A stretch of DNA of 64,000 bases from NCBI GenBank assembly GCA_034508935.3, contig CM067452.1, positions 42,990,225 to 43,054,224 on the forward strand. The letters are read 5' to 3'. Below the pieces are notes generated by a model. It saw nothing but the letters and a program-made list of their open reading frames with translations. It had not been told where the DNA came from and did no database searches. This document shows, piece by piece, positions 21,466 through 34,590 of the stretch. Every line of letters begins with the position of its first letter. Positions within the stretch are counted from its first letter, which is position 1. This DNA comes from Berghia stephanieae. Lineage: Eukaryota > Mollusca > Gastropoda > Nudibranchia > Aeolidiidae. The translations under genes were made by a program, and so were the position numbers.

Positions 21466-22214
21466 CAACTAATAGCATGAGACTGTTCACCGATGAGTAG
21501 CAATTCATTCGATACACAGCAGTGGTCTAATTTGATTATAACGATCCCGAGTGGCACATACATTTTGAAAAAAATTCTTATAGCCTTCAACTAATGTATC
21601 AGACCGTCTTAATTCTTTTTACCGCCAGTGTGAGCCCAAAACTTGCACCTAACAAAAGCTTTTCATTTTGGTTGTAAACCGTATTTCATTGATTCCAAAA
21701 ATGGTTACACTAATAATGCTGGGGTGTCAAGTCAAATGGTTCTAGGACATTAACGGAATCTTGATATTTGTCCATACTACACGTTTTAGGTAGTATTCTA
21801 ACACTAGTACATATATAGAAAATTGCATGACCAGGAACATCTCACATGGCCTCAGAAAAACAGGAATACTGTCCTCTGTACTGACATTATAATGGCATGG
21901 CGTTTCTTTTTGTTTTTGTTTTTTTTTTTTTTTTTTTGTTGCATTGTTTGCAGTCGCAAAATAACACAAAAAATCCCCGATTTGCATTGCAGCCACAAAT
22001 TCTACTGCTTTTTTGCAATTTTTTTTTGCAAGTTTTCGAGATTTTATAAGAGCATAGGAATAGCTTCATTACCAAAAAGAGTTCCATATTCACCATGGAA
22101 GGCAATGTTTTCACTGTAACAAGTGGAAACAATTTCGCATACTGTTTCAACTGCTGTATTGTACTGGATTGCATATTTTTTGACAGACAAAAGTAACAGA
22201 GATCTTGGTCATTT
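21466..22214. other. Intron; old gcaattttt-type repeat
   Basis: No exon required by splice phases. 21,900-22,050 has a T run and ttttttgcaattttttttt-like sequence shared with 13,640-13,700 and 35,700-35,810. Confidence 0.35.
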
Positions 22215-22385
22215 AGAAATCACCTTCAAAGGCTCTTTACACACATTCTTCCAATGCACTATGAGTACCAAACCATAAAGGCATCATGTCTCATTCTATA
22301 TGTGTTACTGTTGGATTGGGACCCCTCATAAAGCGTTTTGAGCACATTTACTGGATATCAAGAAATATAAAAGTTCAAGATAAAA
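22215..22385 (+). mobile_element. SINE family B fragment, plus orientation
   Basis: Contains ggctctttacacacattctt, then gttggattgggacccctcat and aaagcgttttgagcacattt, in the same order as family B read from its tRNA side. The tRNA head itself is not preserved. Confidence 0.6.
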
Positions 22386-22414
22386 GCTAATGTTCTAATA
22401 AAAATAAAACATAC

Positions 22415-22542
22415 CGTCATAAATGGTGAGCAAGTTTTTATCACATTTGTCATCATTATTATCCACAATATGCAGTTCCCGAAGGTTTATTGTCATCACT
22501 TCGGTTATTCTGACATGGATTTTAAACTGGCACTTGAATGGA
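22415..22542 (-). CDS. CUB 2, central exon
   Basis: The acceptor is TGTCTTTCAG and the donor GTATGTTT; 128 bp. It encodes FKCQFKIHVRIT, INLRELHIVDNNDDKCDK and LLTIYD, giving CUB cysteines two and three and the IYDG strand split by the intron in phase 1. The reading frame runs unbroken into the exon at 20,850-21,002. The exon sits between a SINE-like remnant (22,215-22,385) and a long block of TAA, GAT and GAC microsatellites. Confidence 0.88.
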
Positions 22543-22659
22543 CTGAAAGACACAGAGAAGAATTTGAATACAACCCATTATTCGAAAAAACAAAAAACAA
22601 AACAAAAACACCTCGGTAATTCAATAATAATACCATAAACAGCAACAAATTAAAAAAAA

Positions 22660-23128
<469 letters not shown>

Positions 23129-23130
<2 letters not shown>

Positions 23131-23911
23131 AGTTGAATCCGATTAATCGCACACCCTCGGGAGTTCGGTTTTGGGTGTCGATTAAGCAGAGTGTGCAATT
23201 ACGTGGAGAGCTAATAATATCATCTAAACCTTAGCTTTCATGTGCAATTTATGTAGGACCTTCCCTTCTGGATTTTTTATACAGGCTTGGGACTGTCATA
23301 CTCGACATACCTTATTAGAAAGTTTCTTTTTCAATTTTTATTTCTTTACTTGTTTTTCCAGTTTGGTTATTTGTTTTAATATTTGGGGTTATTTTTTCTT
23401 TTTCTTTCTTCATTTTCTTAATTCACATTTTACCGACAACAAAATGTGACATGTGTGTTTGTAAGAACAATAATTATGAAGCATTGATAGATTGCTATTC
23501 TGTGCAAACTGTTTATAAACCCTTGTCTCCAATCCCGTCAATGTAGATCATCTGTCAAGCATTCTTCTCAGATTTAGTTAGCGACGTTGTTTGTCCACCA
23601 TGTCAAGTTTTTCAGTTTTGTCAGGGGTAGTTTACGATAACTGATCCTCATCTTCATTATCCAGGCATTGTGGTTTTTTTTTGTGTCTGAACGGAGCTCC
23701 TGAGATGTCAGTTCACCGTTGATGGGTATATTGTTGTCCATTGTAAAGAATTGATCAAATGCTTCGTCCAATAAGTTGTGTGGAATGCCACTGCAATCAG
23801 GTGTAGTATTAAGCGGAGATGGTGTGCTATTAAGTGGAGCGATTATATAGAAAAAAAATCAGTTTTTTTGGGAATGTGTAGCGTATAAGCAGAGTGTGCA
23901 ATTAATCGTAT
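23129..23911 (-). mobile_element. Tigger-like remnant with inverted ends
   Basis: The left end cagttgaatccgattaatcg fits the CAGTTGAA-type start of Tigger elements, and the right end contains the inverted cgattaattgcacac sequence. A minus-strand frame, NIPINGELTSQELRSDT, resembles the acidic C-terminal end of Tigger transposases. The direct repeat agcagagtgtgcaatta occurs near both ends. Length about 0.78 kb, mostly deleted. Confidence 0.6.
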
Positions 23912-23924
23912 AATAATAATAATA

Positions 23925-23973
<49 letters not shown>

Positions 23974-23998
23974 TAATAATAATATTAATAATAATCAT
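23912..23998. repeat. (TAA)n microsatellite
   Basis: TAA units directly abutting the right end of the Tigger-like remnant. Confidence 0.9.
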
Positions 23999-24044
23999 CA
24001 TCACCATCACAATAACAATATCATGGACAGGGATGCTTGATGTT

Positions 24045-24236
24045 AAAGACATTTTACCAGATATGAGGGAACAACAACAATGAGTGATAAAGCATTTGTG
24101 CAAGTCCAACCCAACAGATTGAAATCTCATGTAGGTTTCATGACAATAGTGTGTTGCAATCTATAGCTGAACTCCTCTTGATGCTTTATCACTCATTGTT
24201 ATTGTTCCCGTTGTTCCCTCATTTCTGGTAAAATGC
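24045..24236. repeat. Imperfect inverted repeat
   Basis: 24,045-24,092 (attttaccagatatgaggga, aatgagtgataaagcat) is repeated in inverted form at 24,180-24,236 with a spacer of about 90 bp. Confidence 0.75.
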
Positions 24237-24324
24237 CAAATTGAAAACTTCAAATTTAGTAATTTTTATGCAAATTTTTTGTAATTTGACAAGTGATTTC
24301 TGAAATTGTATACGAACAACCACA

Positions 24325-24480
<156 letters not shown>

Positions 24481-24762
24481 TATCATCATGCTATTCTTAC
24501 ACCAGATATTGTGCTTTAGGTATCCTCTTCTTGATATCAGTACCATATATATGCGAGTCTGTTATAGTATGAGTCTCGCTACAGTCTTTTTTATAGTCCG
24601 GAGATGAAACAAAATGAGAAGGAAAGGGGATTAGAATCGTGAATTGAAATCTTATGCAGAGTTTACCACACTCCAGATGTGACCAACCAACAGTACTTTG
24701 TCACAGTGGTTCAGATTTTGAAAATTAAATTTACAACCAGAAATAAGAGACTTGGAGCTAAC

Positions 24763-25180
24763 ATTTTTTTTTTATCACGACAAAACCACAACATTTTTTG
24801 TTTTATCACGACGAAACCACAAACATTTTTTGTTTTATCACGACGAAACCACAAACATTTTTTGTTTCATCATGACAAAACCACAACAATTTTTGTTTTA
24901 TCACAACAAAACCACAACATTTTTTGTTTTATCACGACAAAACCACAACATTTTTTGTTTTATCACAACAAAACCACAAACATTTTTTGTTTTATCACGA
25001 CGAAACCACAAACATTTTTTGTTTTATCACGACAAAACCACAACATTTTTTGTTTTATCACGACAAAACCACAAACATTTTTTGTTTTATCACGATGAAA
25101 ACAGATATACCTTTTTTGTTTTACCATGACGAAAACAGATATACATTTTTTGTTTTATCACGACGAAAACAGATATACAT
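24763..25180. repeat. 32-33-bp minisatellite
   Basis: About 12-13 units of a T-rich sequence built from ttttttgttttatcacgacg and aaaccacaaaca, with a shorter variant (gaaaacagatataca) in the last three units. Open frames reading FFVLSRRNHK come from the unit and are not genes. Confidence 0.95.
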
Positions 25181-25445
25181 TTTTTTAAAGCATTGTTTCA
25201 AGATCAACTGAGTGATTTAACAACTGAAATTTGCTTTCACTCCAATTTTGTCACTTGTTGTGGAGTCAGGTAAACGGATCATCAAAAAGAGGGGAGGAAA
25301 AAGCCAGAAAAGTGACCCCACTCTGTTTGAGCCCTTGCAGTTGCAGGTAACTTGTGTACTGTTTGTACTGAAATGGAGATTTGGTTCAGTATGATTCACT
25401 AAGGGAATAAATGAAGTATTGTGAAGCCCATTGAGCATGGTGAAA

Positions 25446-25454
25446 CTCTCTCTT

Positions 25455-25507
<53 letters not shown>

Positions 25508-25540
25508 CCTCTCTCTCTCTCTTTTTTTTTTTTTTTTTTT
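25446..25540. repeat. (CT)n then T run
   Basis: CT dinucleotides with a few interruptions followed by a T20 run, about 50 bp beyond the donor side of the CUB 1 final exon. Confidence 0.9.
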
Positions 25541-25592
25541 CTTCCTCCCTCCTACTGTCTCTCAAACTCCAAATTCTTTATCGCTCTCATAC

Positions 25593-25757
25593 CTTTAAAG
25601 GAAACATGAAATTTGATTTTCTTGACAAACTGATTGAGTCCTCCTGACAAATAAATGTCAATATTCTCTGGATAGATACGCAAGAATCCTTCAGGAGCCG
25701 TGTGGTCACCTTCACTATTGGAACACACTCTATCGTTTTCATCTACGGTCTTGGTCG
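25593..25757 (-). CDS. CUB 1, final exon
   Basis: The acceptor is ATTTTCCAG and the donor is GTATGAG; length 165 bp, 54 full codons. The two leading bases complete the codon left open by the exon at 27,313. Motifs are DRVCSNSEGDH (fourth CUB cysteine) and a closing strand KKIKFHVSF, as at the end of a CUB fold. It ends in phase 1, while the next recognised exon (22,542) needs phase 2, so an exon carrying the start of CUB 2 is missing between them. Confidence 0.8.
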
Positions 25758-26814
25758 CTGGAAAATATTTTTTTAATGAAAAGGAAGAAAAAATGATTTC
25801 ATATAGCAACAATATTCTTTTTCAGTTTAAAAGCAAAATAAAAAAAAAATACATAATCTATTAGCACAAAATCTGCTAAATATCATGCGCACAGTATTCT
25901 TATAAGGTGTTCCACACCAGGAGCAACACTTTATAAGTAGGACGAGACATGGCATCTGTAAGGCCCAGTGGACTAGAAATGAACCAACCAAAAGTCGGCA
26001 GTATTTGGGAAATAGTATTTTCCTATACCTGAATACTTATGCGGAACAGCCTGTGTCCACAGACCGTAAACAATGCATCAATAGCTAAATAACGTCTAGA
26101 CGCTCAGAATAATTCATGCCCTTTTTTGGTCAGGCCATCCAATAAGTCATCAGCCATTTTCTTAGTTTGAGATTTAAGAAAAAAGAGCTTTTTGAATTCA
26201 AATCTAAAAAATAATATCAGAATCGAACTCAGCACCTCAAAATTAGTCAAACCTATGCATAGGTACATTTGTACCCCACAGTGCAGGAATCGGGGTTGTT
26301 AAACACAGTGCAGGAATCGGGGTTGTTAAACACAGTGCAGGAATAAGGTTACATTGTTTTTTCTTGACATAAGCCTGTTACCAGCTAGGTACTCACTTTA
26401 CACTTGAGTATGATAAGAGAACGAATGCAAAGTGTTTTTTCCAAGGACTTAATTTGATGCTAATCACAGTGGGACTTGAACCTGACACCTAACAACTTTG
26501 TGCTGTGTTGCCCACAGCAGGACTCAAAAAGGGCATAGAGATCAGATGCCAAGCATTATACGACAAGATGACACAGTTAAAGTAATAGCAATAATAAATA
26601 AATGAAATGTTCATTCATTCCAAGAGGAAATTTTTACTTTAGATTCTATCTAGAGAAAAAGAATGAGATAAACCAGGTGTCAGTTTGAAAGCAGCGCACC
26701 AAAGTGAAAAACTGTGGGCTGAAATTCTGCCCAAGAAAAAAAAAAAGTTTGCCAAAAGTAAGGTTGAACCCAAGTGTGCTGAAGGACAATGACTTCTCTA
26801 TTCGGCCGTCTAAT
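25758..26814. other. Intron with SINE remnants and a small tandem repeat
   Basis: 26,279-26,345 holds two and a half copies of a 27-bp unit (gtgcaggaatcggggttgtt). 26,380-26,500 resembles part of SINE family B (ggtactcactttacacttga, ttccaaggactta). 26,640-26,810 has a tRNA-like minus-strand end (cttgggttcaacctt) and resembles 17,270-17,460. Confidence 0.5.
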
Positions 26815-27092
<278 letters not shown>

Positions 27093-27312
27093 CAGATGAT
27101 TAATTTTGACTGATTAGCACATATGACGGAGCACGCCTCATGGACAAAAATCCATCTTTCGAAACACCACAAGGATTTTGAGAATGCTTAGAAAAAATGA
27201 AAAGGTATGGGCAGTGACAGGCGAGCAATAAAGAAACACGACTAACACTAACACATTCAATCAAATGAAATCACCACCAATCACTCATGGAGTCAACAAG
27301 AATTTGACCTAC

Positions 27313-27443
27313 AGTCTTTGATGTAAAGTTTGGTGGATGACTTGCAATGCAGTTCTTTCAGGTCATCAATGAACACGTGGATGTACTTGTCTTCTCCATC
27401 CTGGTTTCTCGGACGTCTGAATGTCCATCTACATGCGATGTTT
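27313..27443 (-). CDS. CUB 1, central exon
   Basis: The exon is preceded on the minus strand by a TTCCACAG acceptor and followed by a GTAGGT donor. It is 131 bp and encodes 43 residues (1 nt carried in, 1 nt carried out). It contains ACRWTF, IHVFIDDLKELHC and KLYIKD, which fit the second and third cysteines of a CUB domain and the LxIxD strand where CUB genes often have a phase-1 intron. A GTCAAA donor four bases further on would spoil the phase with the next exon, so the GTAGGT site is preferred. The exon with the first cysteine should lie upstream, above 27,443, and was not found. Confidence 0.8.
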
Positions 27444-28012
27444 CTGTGGAAAAGATTCTCAAAATACATAATATCCAAGTAAAAAAATATGTAGATGAAT
27501 ATGTTTTTCTTCACTTTACAGATTCGTTAATATGTATTGGTCGATGTCTATATAATAAGGTGGAATATTTCCATTTGACTATTGTAATCTTTTTTTTTTT
27601 GCCTGAATTATCACTTAAATTTCTTAACAATTGGTGTGGTGTGATTCAATTTGAATGAATATCAATTTCTGAGTAAAATAATCATAAAGACACTTATTCC
27701 CCCCTTAAAATTTGCTTTTAAAAATCCGATTCTGGAGAAAAAATAATTTTAAAAATCCAATTTGGAAGCATTAACTTTTTGTATATGTTACAAAAGTTAA
27801 TTTTGCAAAAAAATCAAATCATAAATGATTTGGAAAAACTAATGAAATCAGTTTCTACCAATTGTATAAGTACCGTAAAATAAACCTAGTGCTGGCGATC
27901 TAGCTACAATACAGTATAGCAGAAATTGTTTTCGTCTTCAAACGCTTAAAGGCGATTAAACACATTAAGGTCATTCATATAAAGATTAAACCTGTAAAAA
28001 TGGAAAATCTGC

Positions 28013-28025
28013 AATGATGACAACG

Positions 28026-28118
<93 letters not shown>

Positions 28119-28138
28119 GCAACAACAACAACAACAAC

Positions 28139-28205
<67 letters not shown>

Positions 28206-28310
28206 GCAACAACAACAATAATAATAATAATAATAGTAATGACAATAATGACGATGATGATAATGACAATGATAATCATAATGAAAATGACAATGATAAT
28301 GATGATAATA
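28013..28310. repeat. (TAA)n with CAA islands
   Basis: Two long TAA blocks separated by gcaacaacaacaa-type inserts at about 28,117-28,140 and 28,204-28,217, then AAT/GAC mixtures. The repeated CAA inserts suggest a local duplication of one block. Confidence 0.9.
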
Positions 28311-28312
28311 AA

Positions 28313-28559
28313 GACAGGTGTTATGTCTTGGCAATGGTTGCCAGGACATAACCCGAACGAGTCCGGAGTTGACCATACCCCCCACCCCCGGGTTGTTAGG
28401 CATTTTGAACAATGCTTTAAGCCAATCAGGGTTCGTCCAGCTGAACAGAATACCGCCTTTCCAGCAGTCCTGTTTCATACTATGTTCTATTAGTGGTGTT
28501 TCTTATTCGTGGATGTCAGGAAGGATACAGGAAAGAATGAATAGATAAGTAGAGTTGTA
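28313..28559. other. Short unique stretch with a hairpin
   Basis: 28,320-28,349 can pair with itself (tatgtcttggcaa with ttgccaggacata). The rest, including an open minus-strand frame, is unrecognised. Confidence 0.4.
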
Positions 28560-28689
28560 TTGTTATTATTTATGTTAAGGTTATATATAATTTAGTTTCT
28601 GTAATAAATGTGTCGTATTTGTAAATCTTGATTTCCTTAATTTCATCGTTACCAATGCCAAGTCGAAAAACACAGACTTTCTCATTCTT

Positions 28690-29135
28690 TCTCTTCCAGT
28701 GATAATGACAATGATAAGTAATGATGAAAATGACAATGAAAACGAAGATGATTACATTTACAATGCTGTCAAAAGTATCAATCAAAATTAATGATAATAA
28801 TGATGACGATGATGATAGCGATAATGATGTGATAATGACAATGATAATGATGATGATGATGATGATGATGATAAAGATAATAACAGTGACAAAAATAATG
28901 ATATTAATAATATGACAATGATAATGATGATGATTGCAATTCTGTCAAAACAAACCAATGAAAACTAATGATAATGATGAGGATAATGACAATGATAATG
29001 ATATTGGTGATGATAATGACAACGATGATGATAATGATAATGATGATGATAATGACAATGAAAATGATTACAATGCTGTCAAAACCAATCAAAACAAATA
29101 ATAATGACAATGATAACGATGGTGATTACAATAAT
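28690..29135. repeat. Composite GAT/AAT repeat with a 30-40-bp spacer unit
   Basis: Blocks of gataatgatgatgat type alternate with gattacaatgctgtcaaaac-like spacers at about 28,750, 28,932 and 29,066, giving a higher-order unit of roughly 130-180 bp. Confidence 0.8.
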
Positions 29136-29689
29136 GTTAACAATACAAGAAATCAGAACAAGAGATTACTCTATGATATAGTTTGGGAAGCCGGGTGTTG
29201 TATAGTTTCCCGGTTTGGTCATGTCCACCACCAAAGGGCCGGGACAAGCTAACTGGGATGCGGGACAAGCCGACTGGGATGCATCTGGCAAATGGGAAAA
29301 TATTTTGTTGCTTGTTACAATAGCAAAGAAAAGTCATTATAACGTCAAACCCTCTTCTTCTTTTGGTTCCTAAATCCCCGGGAGTGTGCAGGTAACCAGT
29401 TCTTCGGAGTACTAATAATAATGAATAGGTTTCCTAAAGGTGGCACAACTATTTCAGTAGTCAGATGTATTAGCAGATTCTTAGGAATTACAATTACAGG
29501 ATGTACAAAAGTGAGGATGGATGCTCAGTATTGATGACCACCATATATTTATATTTAGACTAGAACATAAGATGCCATCACTCTGACACCAGAAGATGAA
29601 TTACACAAGATATGTATCCGATCCTCCAGAAGAGTGGTTTTACACTTCCAATGAAATAGGAACCAGTTGTTTTGTTTTTTTTAACTTCA
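29136..29689. other. Gene-free stretch
   Basis: 29,240-29,283 repeats the phrase gggacaagc(ta/cg)actgggatgc twice. No other structure recognised. Confidence 0.4.
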
Positions 29690-30172
29690 CACCTTTCTTC
29701 CCTATTAAATCACATAAATAAAGAATAGGACAAAGAGGAATTGGTTTAAATAGAGAAAAGACGTAGATTCAAAGAGCATACCACCAAAGCACTTTGAAAT
29801 CAACGAATAGTCTCATTCAGACACCAGGTATAGGATGCCACATACTCCAGTGCTTGCAAGATATGTTCAAAACAAAATATATAACAAATATACAACAAGA
29901 GAGATGATTTATAAGGGAAAAGGAATATTACCCCCCCCCCCCCCCCCAAAAAAAAAAAAAAAAAAAAAACAACCTTATACACTATACTATATTTGACAGT
30001 TACCCTCTCACTCAGCCAAGGACTCCGGCGAGGGCCAGGACAAAACAAGTAATCTCATTCCAAGACAAGGACAGAAAGTAACTCAGAAAACAGATACAGG
30101 GGATTAGAAGACACAGCAAGTGACCTCCTGCCGACCATGGGGGTCAAGATAAAGATACCCCACCCAGCATGT
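29690..30172 (-). mobile_element. Family A retroposon copy 5, old
   Basis: More diverged than other copies but follows the whole family order from aatagagaaaagacgtagat to ataccccacccagca. A C16 and A20 double homopolymer (29,932-29,968) replaces the short C stretch. Confidence 0.65.
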
Positions 30173-30380
30173 AAATCTGTATTAATATTATGTCAATATG
30201 AACTAGACTTAAGAAAAGAGAAATGAAAGTAAACTTTATCGTCATAATCTTGAAATTTTAATTTTAGGCTTATTTTTCTGTTTCCTGAACTGCGTTCACT
30301 GATTTTTTTTCATTATGTTCATTGTGACGTAAAATCAAATTAATGCAGTAGATCTCAATTATAAAATTCGGTTGTTTGGT

Positions 30381-30394
<14 letters not shown>

Positions 30395-30411
<17 letters not shown>

Positions 30412-30905
30412 TTTGGTCTTCTTTTAGGGTTCTACGGTGCTTGCAACACATTTAGGTCATATCAGCGCCAGTAAAAAGGAAGAAAATTGGACAGCAAAAC
30501 ATTCTAGATGTACAATTAAAAGGGCTTGAGGGAAAAGTACGACAAGGGGAAATGGTTCAAATAAGAAACAGATGTAGATTCCAAGAGCACACTATCATTG
30601 TATTTAGTTTGAGATCACCTAAAAGTCTCACCAAGAAATCCAACACAAGATCCCATGAAGAGGAAAACACTCAAATGTTTACAAGTCATATGTTAAAATA
30701 AAAAAAAATAATAACAGTACATAACAGAGAGATGATTTACAAGGAAAAAATATAATCTCCAAAAACTACAACTATTCATTCGACTGTTTCCCTCTCAGCT
30801 AAGGACTCCAGCCAGGATCATGACAAAACTAAGTAATCTCATTCCAAGACAAAGACAGAACGCAACTGGAAAACAAATTCAGGGGGATGGAAGACAGAAC
30901 AAGTA
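30395..30905 (-). mobile_element. Family A retroposon copy 6
   Basis: Starts with a long T-rich tail side (30,380-30,425), then gcttgcaacacatttaggtc and the usual body to gggatggaagacagaac. The far end (the cacccag terminus) is missing. Confidence 0.7.
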
Positions 30906-31600
30906 CTGTCCGCTATGCAGGCATGCCTACCCTCAATTTCAAATTTCAGGGAAATTTTACGAATAAACCCTCAAATTTCAGGAATACACTGCGAAGTAGT
31001 AATTAACAATCAAACATCTAATATCAAGAGCATAATATGGTTACAATGGTGCCAGAGATAATTATAAGTAGTTACTAATCTGCTTGCAACAGAAGGGGTA
31101 GCCTCACTCACTGGTTTAAAAATATAATATTCATTGGATAACTCCTTAAGATATCACCACTGGTGGAAGTGTTGGCAGGAAAAATAATGTGGTGGCGGCG
31201 GTAAGAATGATGAGGTGGTGGGTGTGGTAGAGATGATGTGGTGGTGGTTGCTTATAATAGTGGTGGTAGAGATGAAGATGTGATGGTAATGGCTGTTAAC
31301 GTAGTGGTGGTAGAGATGATGATGAGGTGGAAATGATTGTTGTAGTAGTGGTGGTAAATATTTTGATTTAGTGGTAATGGTTGTAGTAGTCGTAGATTTT
31401 AATAATTTTTTAAAAGTCATTAAATTTTGACAATTTATTGTTCGATTTCAATTATGTATTTACATGCTGTTGTTTGTGTGTCTTGGGCACACTTTGAAAA
31501 TACACAGTAGCATTATTTGCCCTCGTGTTGGTTCAATTTTTTTTTTTATTTTGTTATCTACTCTCAGTTGATTCTTTTTTTAAATTTAACTTGCGGCTGC
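30906..31600. repeat. Gene-free; GGT/GAT-rich patch at 31,185-31,395
   Basis: The patch is the same ACC/ATC-type trinucleotide mix as 61,209-61,890, in inverse orientation and shorter. Confidence 0.5.
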
Positions 31601-33010
31601 TCCTACGGTTTGATAGTAAAATTATGAACAAGTCACCTATAGGATTGGTGATAAAAGGTATCCCAAACTAAAATTTCGTTATACAAATAGCAAAAGATAA
31701 ATTACAAAGCCACATGTGACTTCCCAGACCATGGAAAATAACACTTTATTTATCATAATCGGAAAATAAATTAAAAAGTTGTGAGTTTTTAAAGATGCAT
31801 TTTTTGATGATTTGTGAAGAAAAATAAATCTTGGTTAGGGAAAGAAAAAAATAGGCTTTGTTTACAATTGTGGTCTTCAAAGGCTGCTGATTTTAAAGGC
31901 ATAAGTTTTCCACCATTAACTTAAGTTCCAAGTCAGAGAGAAGCTGTTCAAATAGGCCTCAATTTTTTGATGATTTGTGAAAAAACATAAATCTTGTATA
32001 GGGAAGAAAAAAAGTTTTTTTATTACATGGATCGCGCTATGTGTTGAAGCAGGCTAGCAGGCCCAAATTTGGGATATTATAATCTTCAAGGCTGCTGATT
32101 TTAATGGTATAAGTTTTTCACCAATAATTTTGAGACTGTTCAAAGAGACCTCATTTATAGATGATTTGTGAAGAATCATTCACCTGTTAACAGCAGTATG
32201 TAGTTTGGGATACCTAGTGATTATCTAATTAAAAACACAAATTTAGATTTAGGGTATTTATAAGATTTGTGTCCATTTTTCCCACTAGGATATCTTTACT
32301 GATTTCACTATAGAGAGGTTTTTTCACTTGACGCCAACATAAGTCTTGACAATTTTAATTTAAGCAAGACTGATTGTGGGAAGTAAATATCGTCTTTCAT
32401 AACATCACTATCAAGAGGTGATAGTGATAGTGAAAGACTGATCTAGATTTGTTTGTAACTTTCTTGAAAGAAAGTCTTGTTCGCGCCAACCTCTCACCGT
32501 ACCTACTTTTCTATCTGGGTTTGCCATTATCACATTGCTAAATTCCAGATAATAATCGAAGCAATATTATCATTAATTTTTTGTGTGTCTTGTTTTGTTC
32601 TTGAAATATCCAGATAAGTGGCTTGTTGAATTCTTTTATTATGTAGGGTTTGTTTTTTTTCTACTTCTACGTATGCGGATGATCAAGAAAGGCGCCATGC
32701 ATACCATCGAAGTTCAGTTTTACTAAAATTTATCCGGAGAGGAAACGCACATCTTACAAAATTTGGGTAAGTAGGCTTGTTGATAGCCCCCGGACATTTT
32801 TGAGACATTACTATTTCAATGGAAGTTATAGTAACGTCTCATATTATGTGAATTTTCTGTATAATTATTCTTAGGGGGCTAAATGGCCTAGTACAAGTAG
32901 ATAATATTTCTTTCATTTCAGCTCCTACGGTTTGATAGTAAAATTATGAACAAGTCACCTATAGGATTGGTGATTATAGGTATCCCAAACTAATATAAGC
33001 CTGCAAATTT
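31601..33010. repeat. Repeat-rich stretch with 70-bp direct repeats and inverted ends
   Basis: 31,601-31,672 and 32,922-32,991 are near-identical (gctcctacggtttgatagta through aggtatcccaaacta). The inverted form tagtttgggatacct occurs at 32,211-32,225, so 32,211-32,992 is bounded by 15-bp inverted repeats. Between 31,800 and 32,200 a unit with tttgatgatttgtgaa and gctgctgatttta occurs two to three times in tandem. Probably a non-autonomous transposon family; no coding seen. Confidence 0.5.
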
Positions 33011-33057
33011 CAATTTTCAAATTTCAGCAAAGACCTTACCGTCGTGCTGCACTGTCC

Positions 33058-33200
33058 CATCATGGTTAAGCGCACAATAGCAATTGCTTGCTACCCTTAG
33101 GATAGGACTCAAGTTTATCGCAAAGTACTTTCCATCAGAACTAACAGACCCAGCTTTCCTTTGCATGTGAGGCAAGTGCTCCACCAACGTAGATACATAT
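33058..33200 (-). mobile_element. SINE family C fragment
   Basis: On the minus strand it reads agtactttgcgataaacttg, then gggtagcaagcaattgctat, matching the 3' part of the tandem SINEs at 52,156-52,560. Confidence 0.55.
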
Positions 33201-33428
33201 CAGGACCCCCATACAATCATCCATGACAGATAAAAGATGATAGAAATAGAAATAGATACAGGTTTATAAGTGAATGCAACAAGACTCAGTTGTCTTTATC
33301 ATTGGTGGGCTGACAAATGAGGCAATTATATAACATACAAACTAGAAACCAGGTCTGTTTGCATAGAATCAATTAAACTTCTTGGCACAGAATAAAGAAT
33401 GCAAAAATTCTTTTTTCCCCCATTTTCA

Positions 33429-33639
33429 GAGCCTCTGTCCCAGTGCCAGAAGCGCTAAAGGATGCGGATGATGCTCCCGTTAAAGTTAAAGTGTCCGCTG
33501 GAGTACAGACCGACATGACAATGAAGCAAATTGCTGAACTGATTAAGTCAACATCTGAGCGTACTGATTTGATTGGAAAAACTCCAACTCCAAGCAACAT
33601 TGTCAATGCGCCCATTTTCTGTCAATATAATACTGAGTT
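33429..33639 (+). CDS. Probable exon of an ISL2EU-type transposase (linker region)
   Basis: An acceptor-like ccattttcag precedes an open frame ASVPVPEALKDADDAPVKVK followed by VSAGVQTDMTMKQIAELIKS. I cannot name this domain from sequence alone. It has the look of the linker between THAP and helix-turn-helix parts of THAP-DDE transposases, and such a helix-turn-helix/DDE remnant continues at 38,204. Just after it the frame enters the inverted-repeat arm at 33,638. The rest of the open frame to 33,889 belongs to that arm. Assignment is inference. Confidence 0.45.
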
Positions 33640-34538
33640 TGCGCGTCGGGCTCTAACGGGGCCCATTAGAGATAGACGACGATTGGGATTGTTTGGAAGC
33701 TTTAACCCTTTGCCCACTAGTCATTATGATATCCGAAATGCTATCGCAGTCTACATCTACGCCAGAATAGAAATAGAGGGTGGAGCCTACCATGATGTAA
33801 CATTTTATGGAGCCCTAATTTCATCATATCAGTTCTGTCCACTGACAGGTGGGTGGGTATCGCTTTCAAGAACTTATGTCCTTATATGAAATCCTGAGTT
33901 TTTGACCAATCAACGATTGCTCTTTTGATAGCTCGCTTGTCAACATGAGTCAGCTCAGCTCTTGATTTATGTACAGACATCACAGGCGGGATATGTTGTG
34001 TAACTTCAAAGACCACGGTTGACCGAAAGCGATGAATGGAAGCCCTACTATGGCGTGGAGAACGAGGTCTTGTATGTATACTTACGTCATATCTCAACGC
34101 TCGTGAATTCTTAGTAAGGCTGGACTCACAATCAAAACACGAAATCTGTGTTTTAAACTCTTGAATCAATCGAGCTACATCAGTGCGTTCGTCTCATTGA
34201 GAAACGAAAAACGATATAATATAAATCAAGAACATCGACCGGAAAATAAGGAAATTATCATAAAATTATAAAATTTGAGAAAGCTGTTTTCAAAATCAAA
34301 TCTATTACAAAAAAGGTTATTTCTAGACCGATTTTTATGAGACAAAGACAATTTTTCTCCACTTTTCAAGCTGATTCCAACAATGAGGTTTTCAAATTTA
34401 TCGCAATTAGATTATTTGTCATTATTTTATTTTTTAAATACCCAATTGATTGCTCAGGAAATGAAAACGTAATCCTTGATGGCTAGCGAGTAGGTGTTAA
34501 ATTTTGCTTACCCTTTCCCACGCAGACGCATATACACA

Positions 34539-34590
34539 CACACACATACAACACCCACACACCCACACACACACACACAAACACACATCC
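34539..34590. repeat. (CA)n microsatellite
   Basis: CA/CACAC tract inside the long-TIR element. Confidence 0.85.

Noticed and set aside
33443-33889. One 148-residue gene
   Set aside because: The second half is the inverted-repeat arm, which occurs again in inverse order at 35.8-38.2 kb; only the first 70 residues may be coding.
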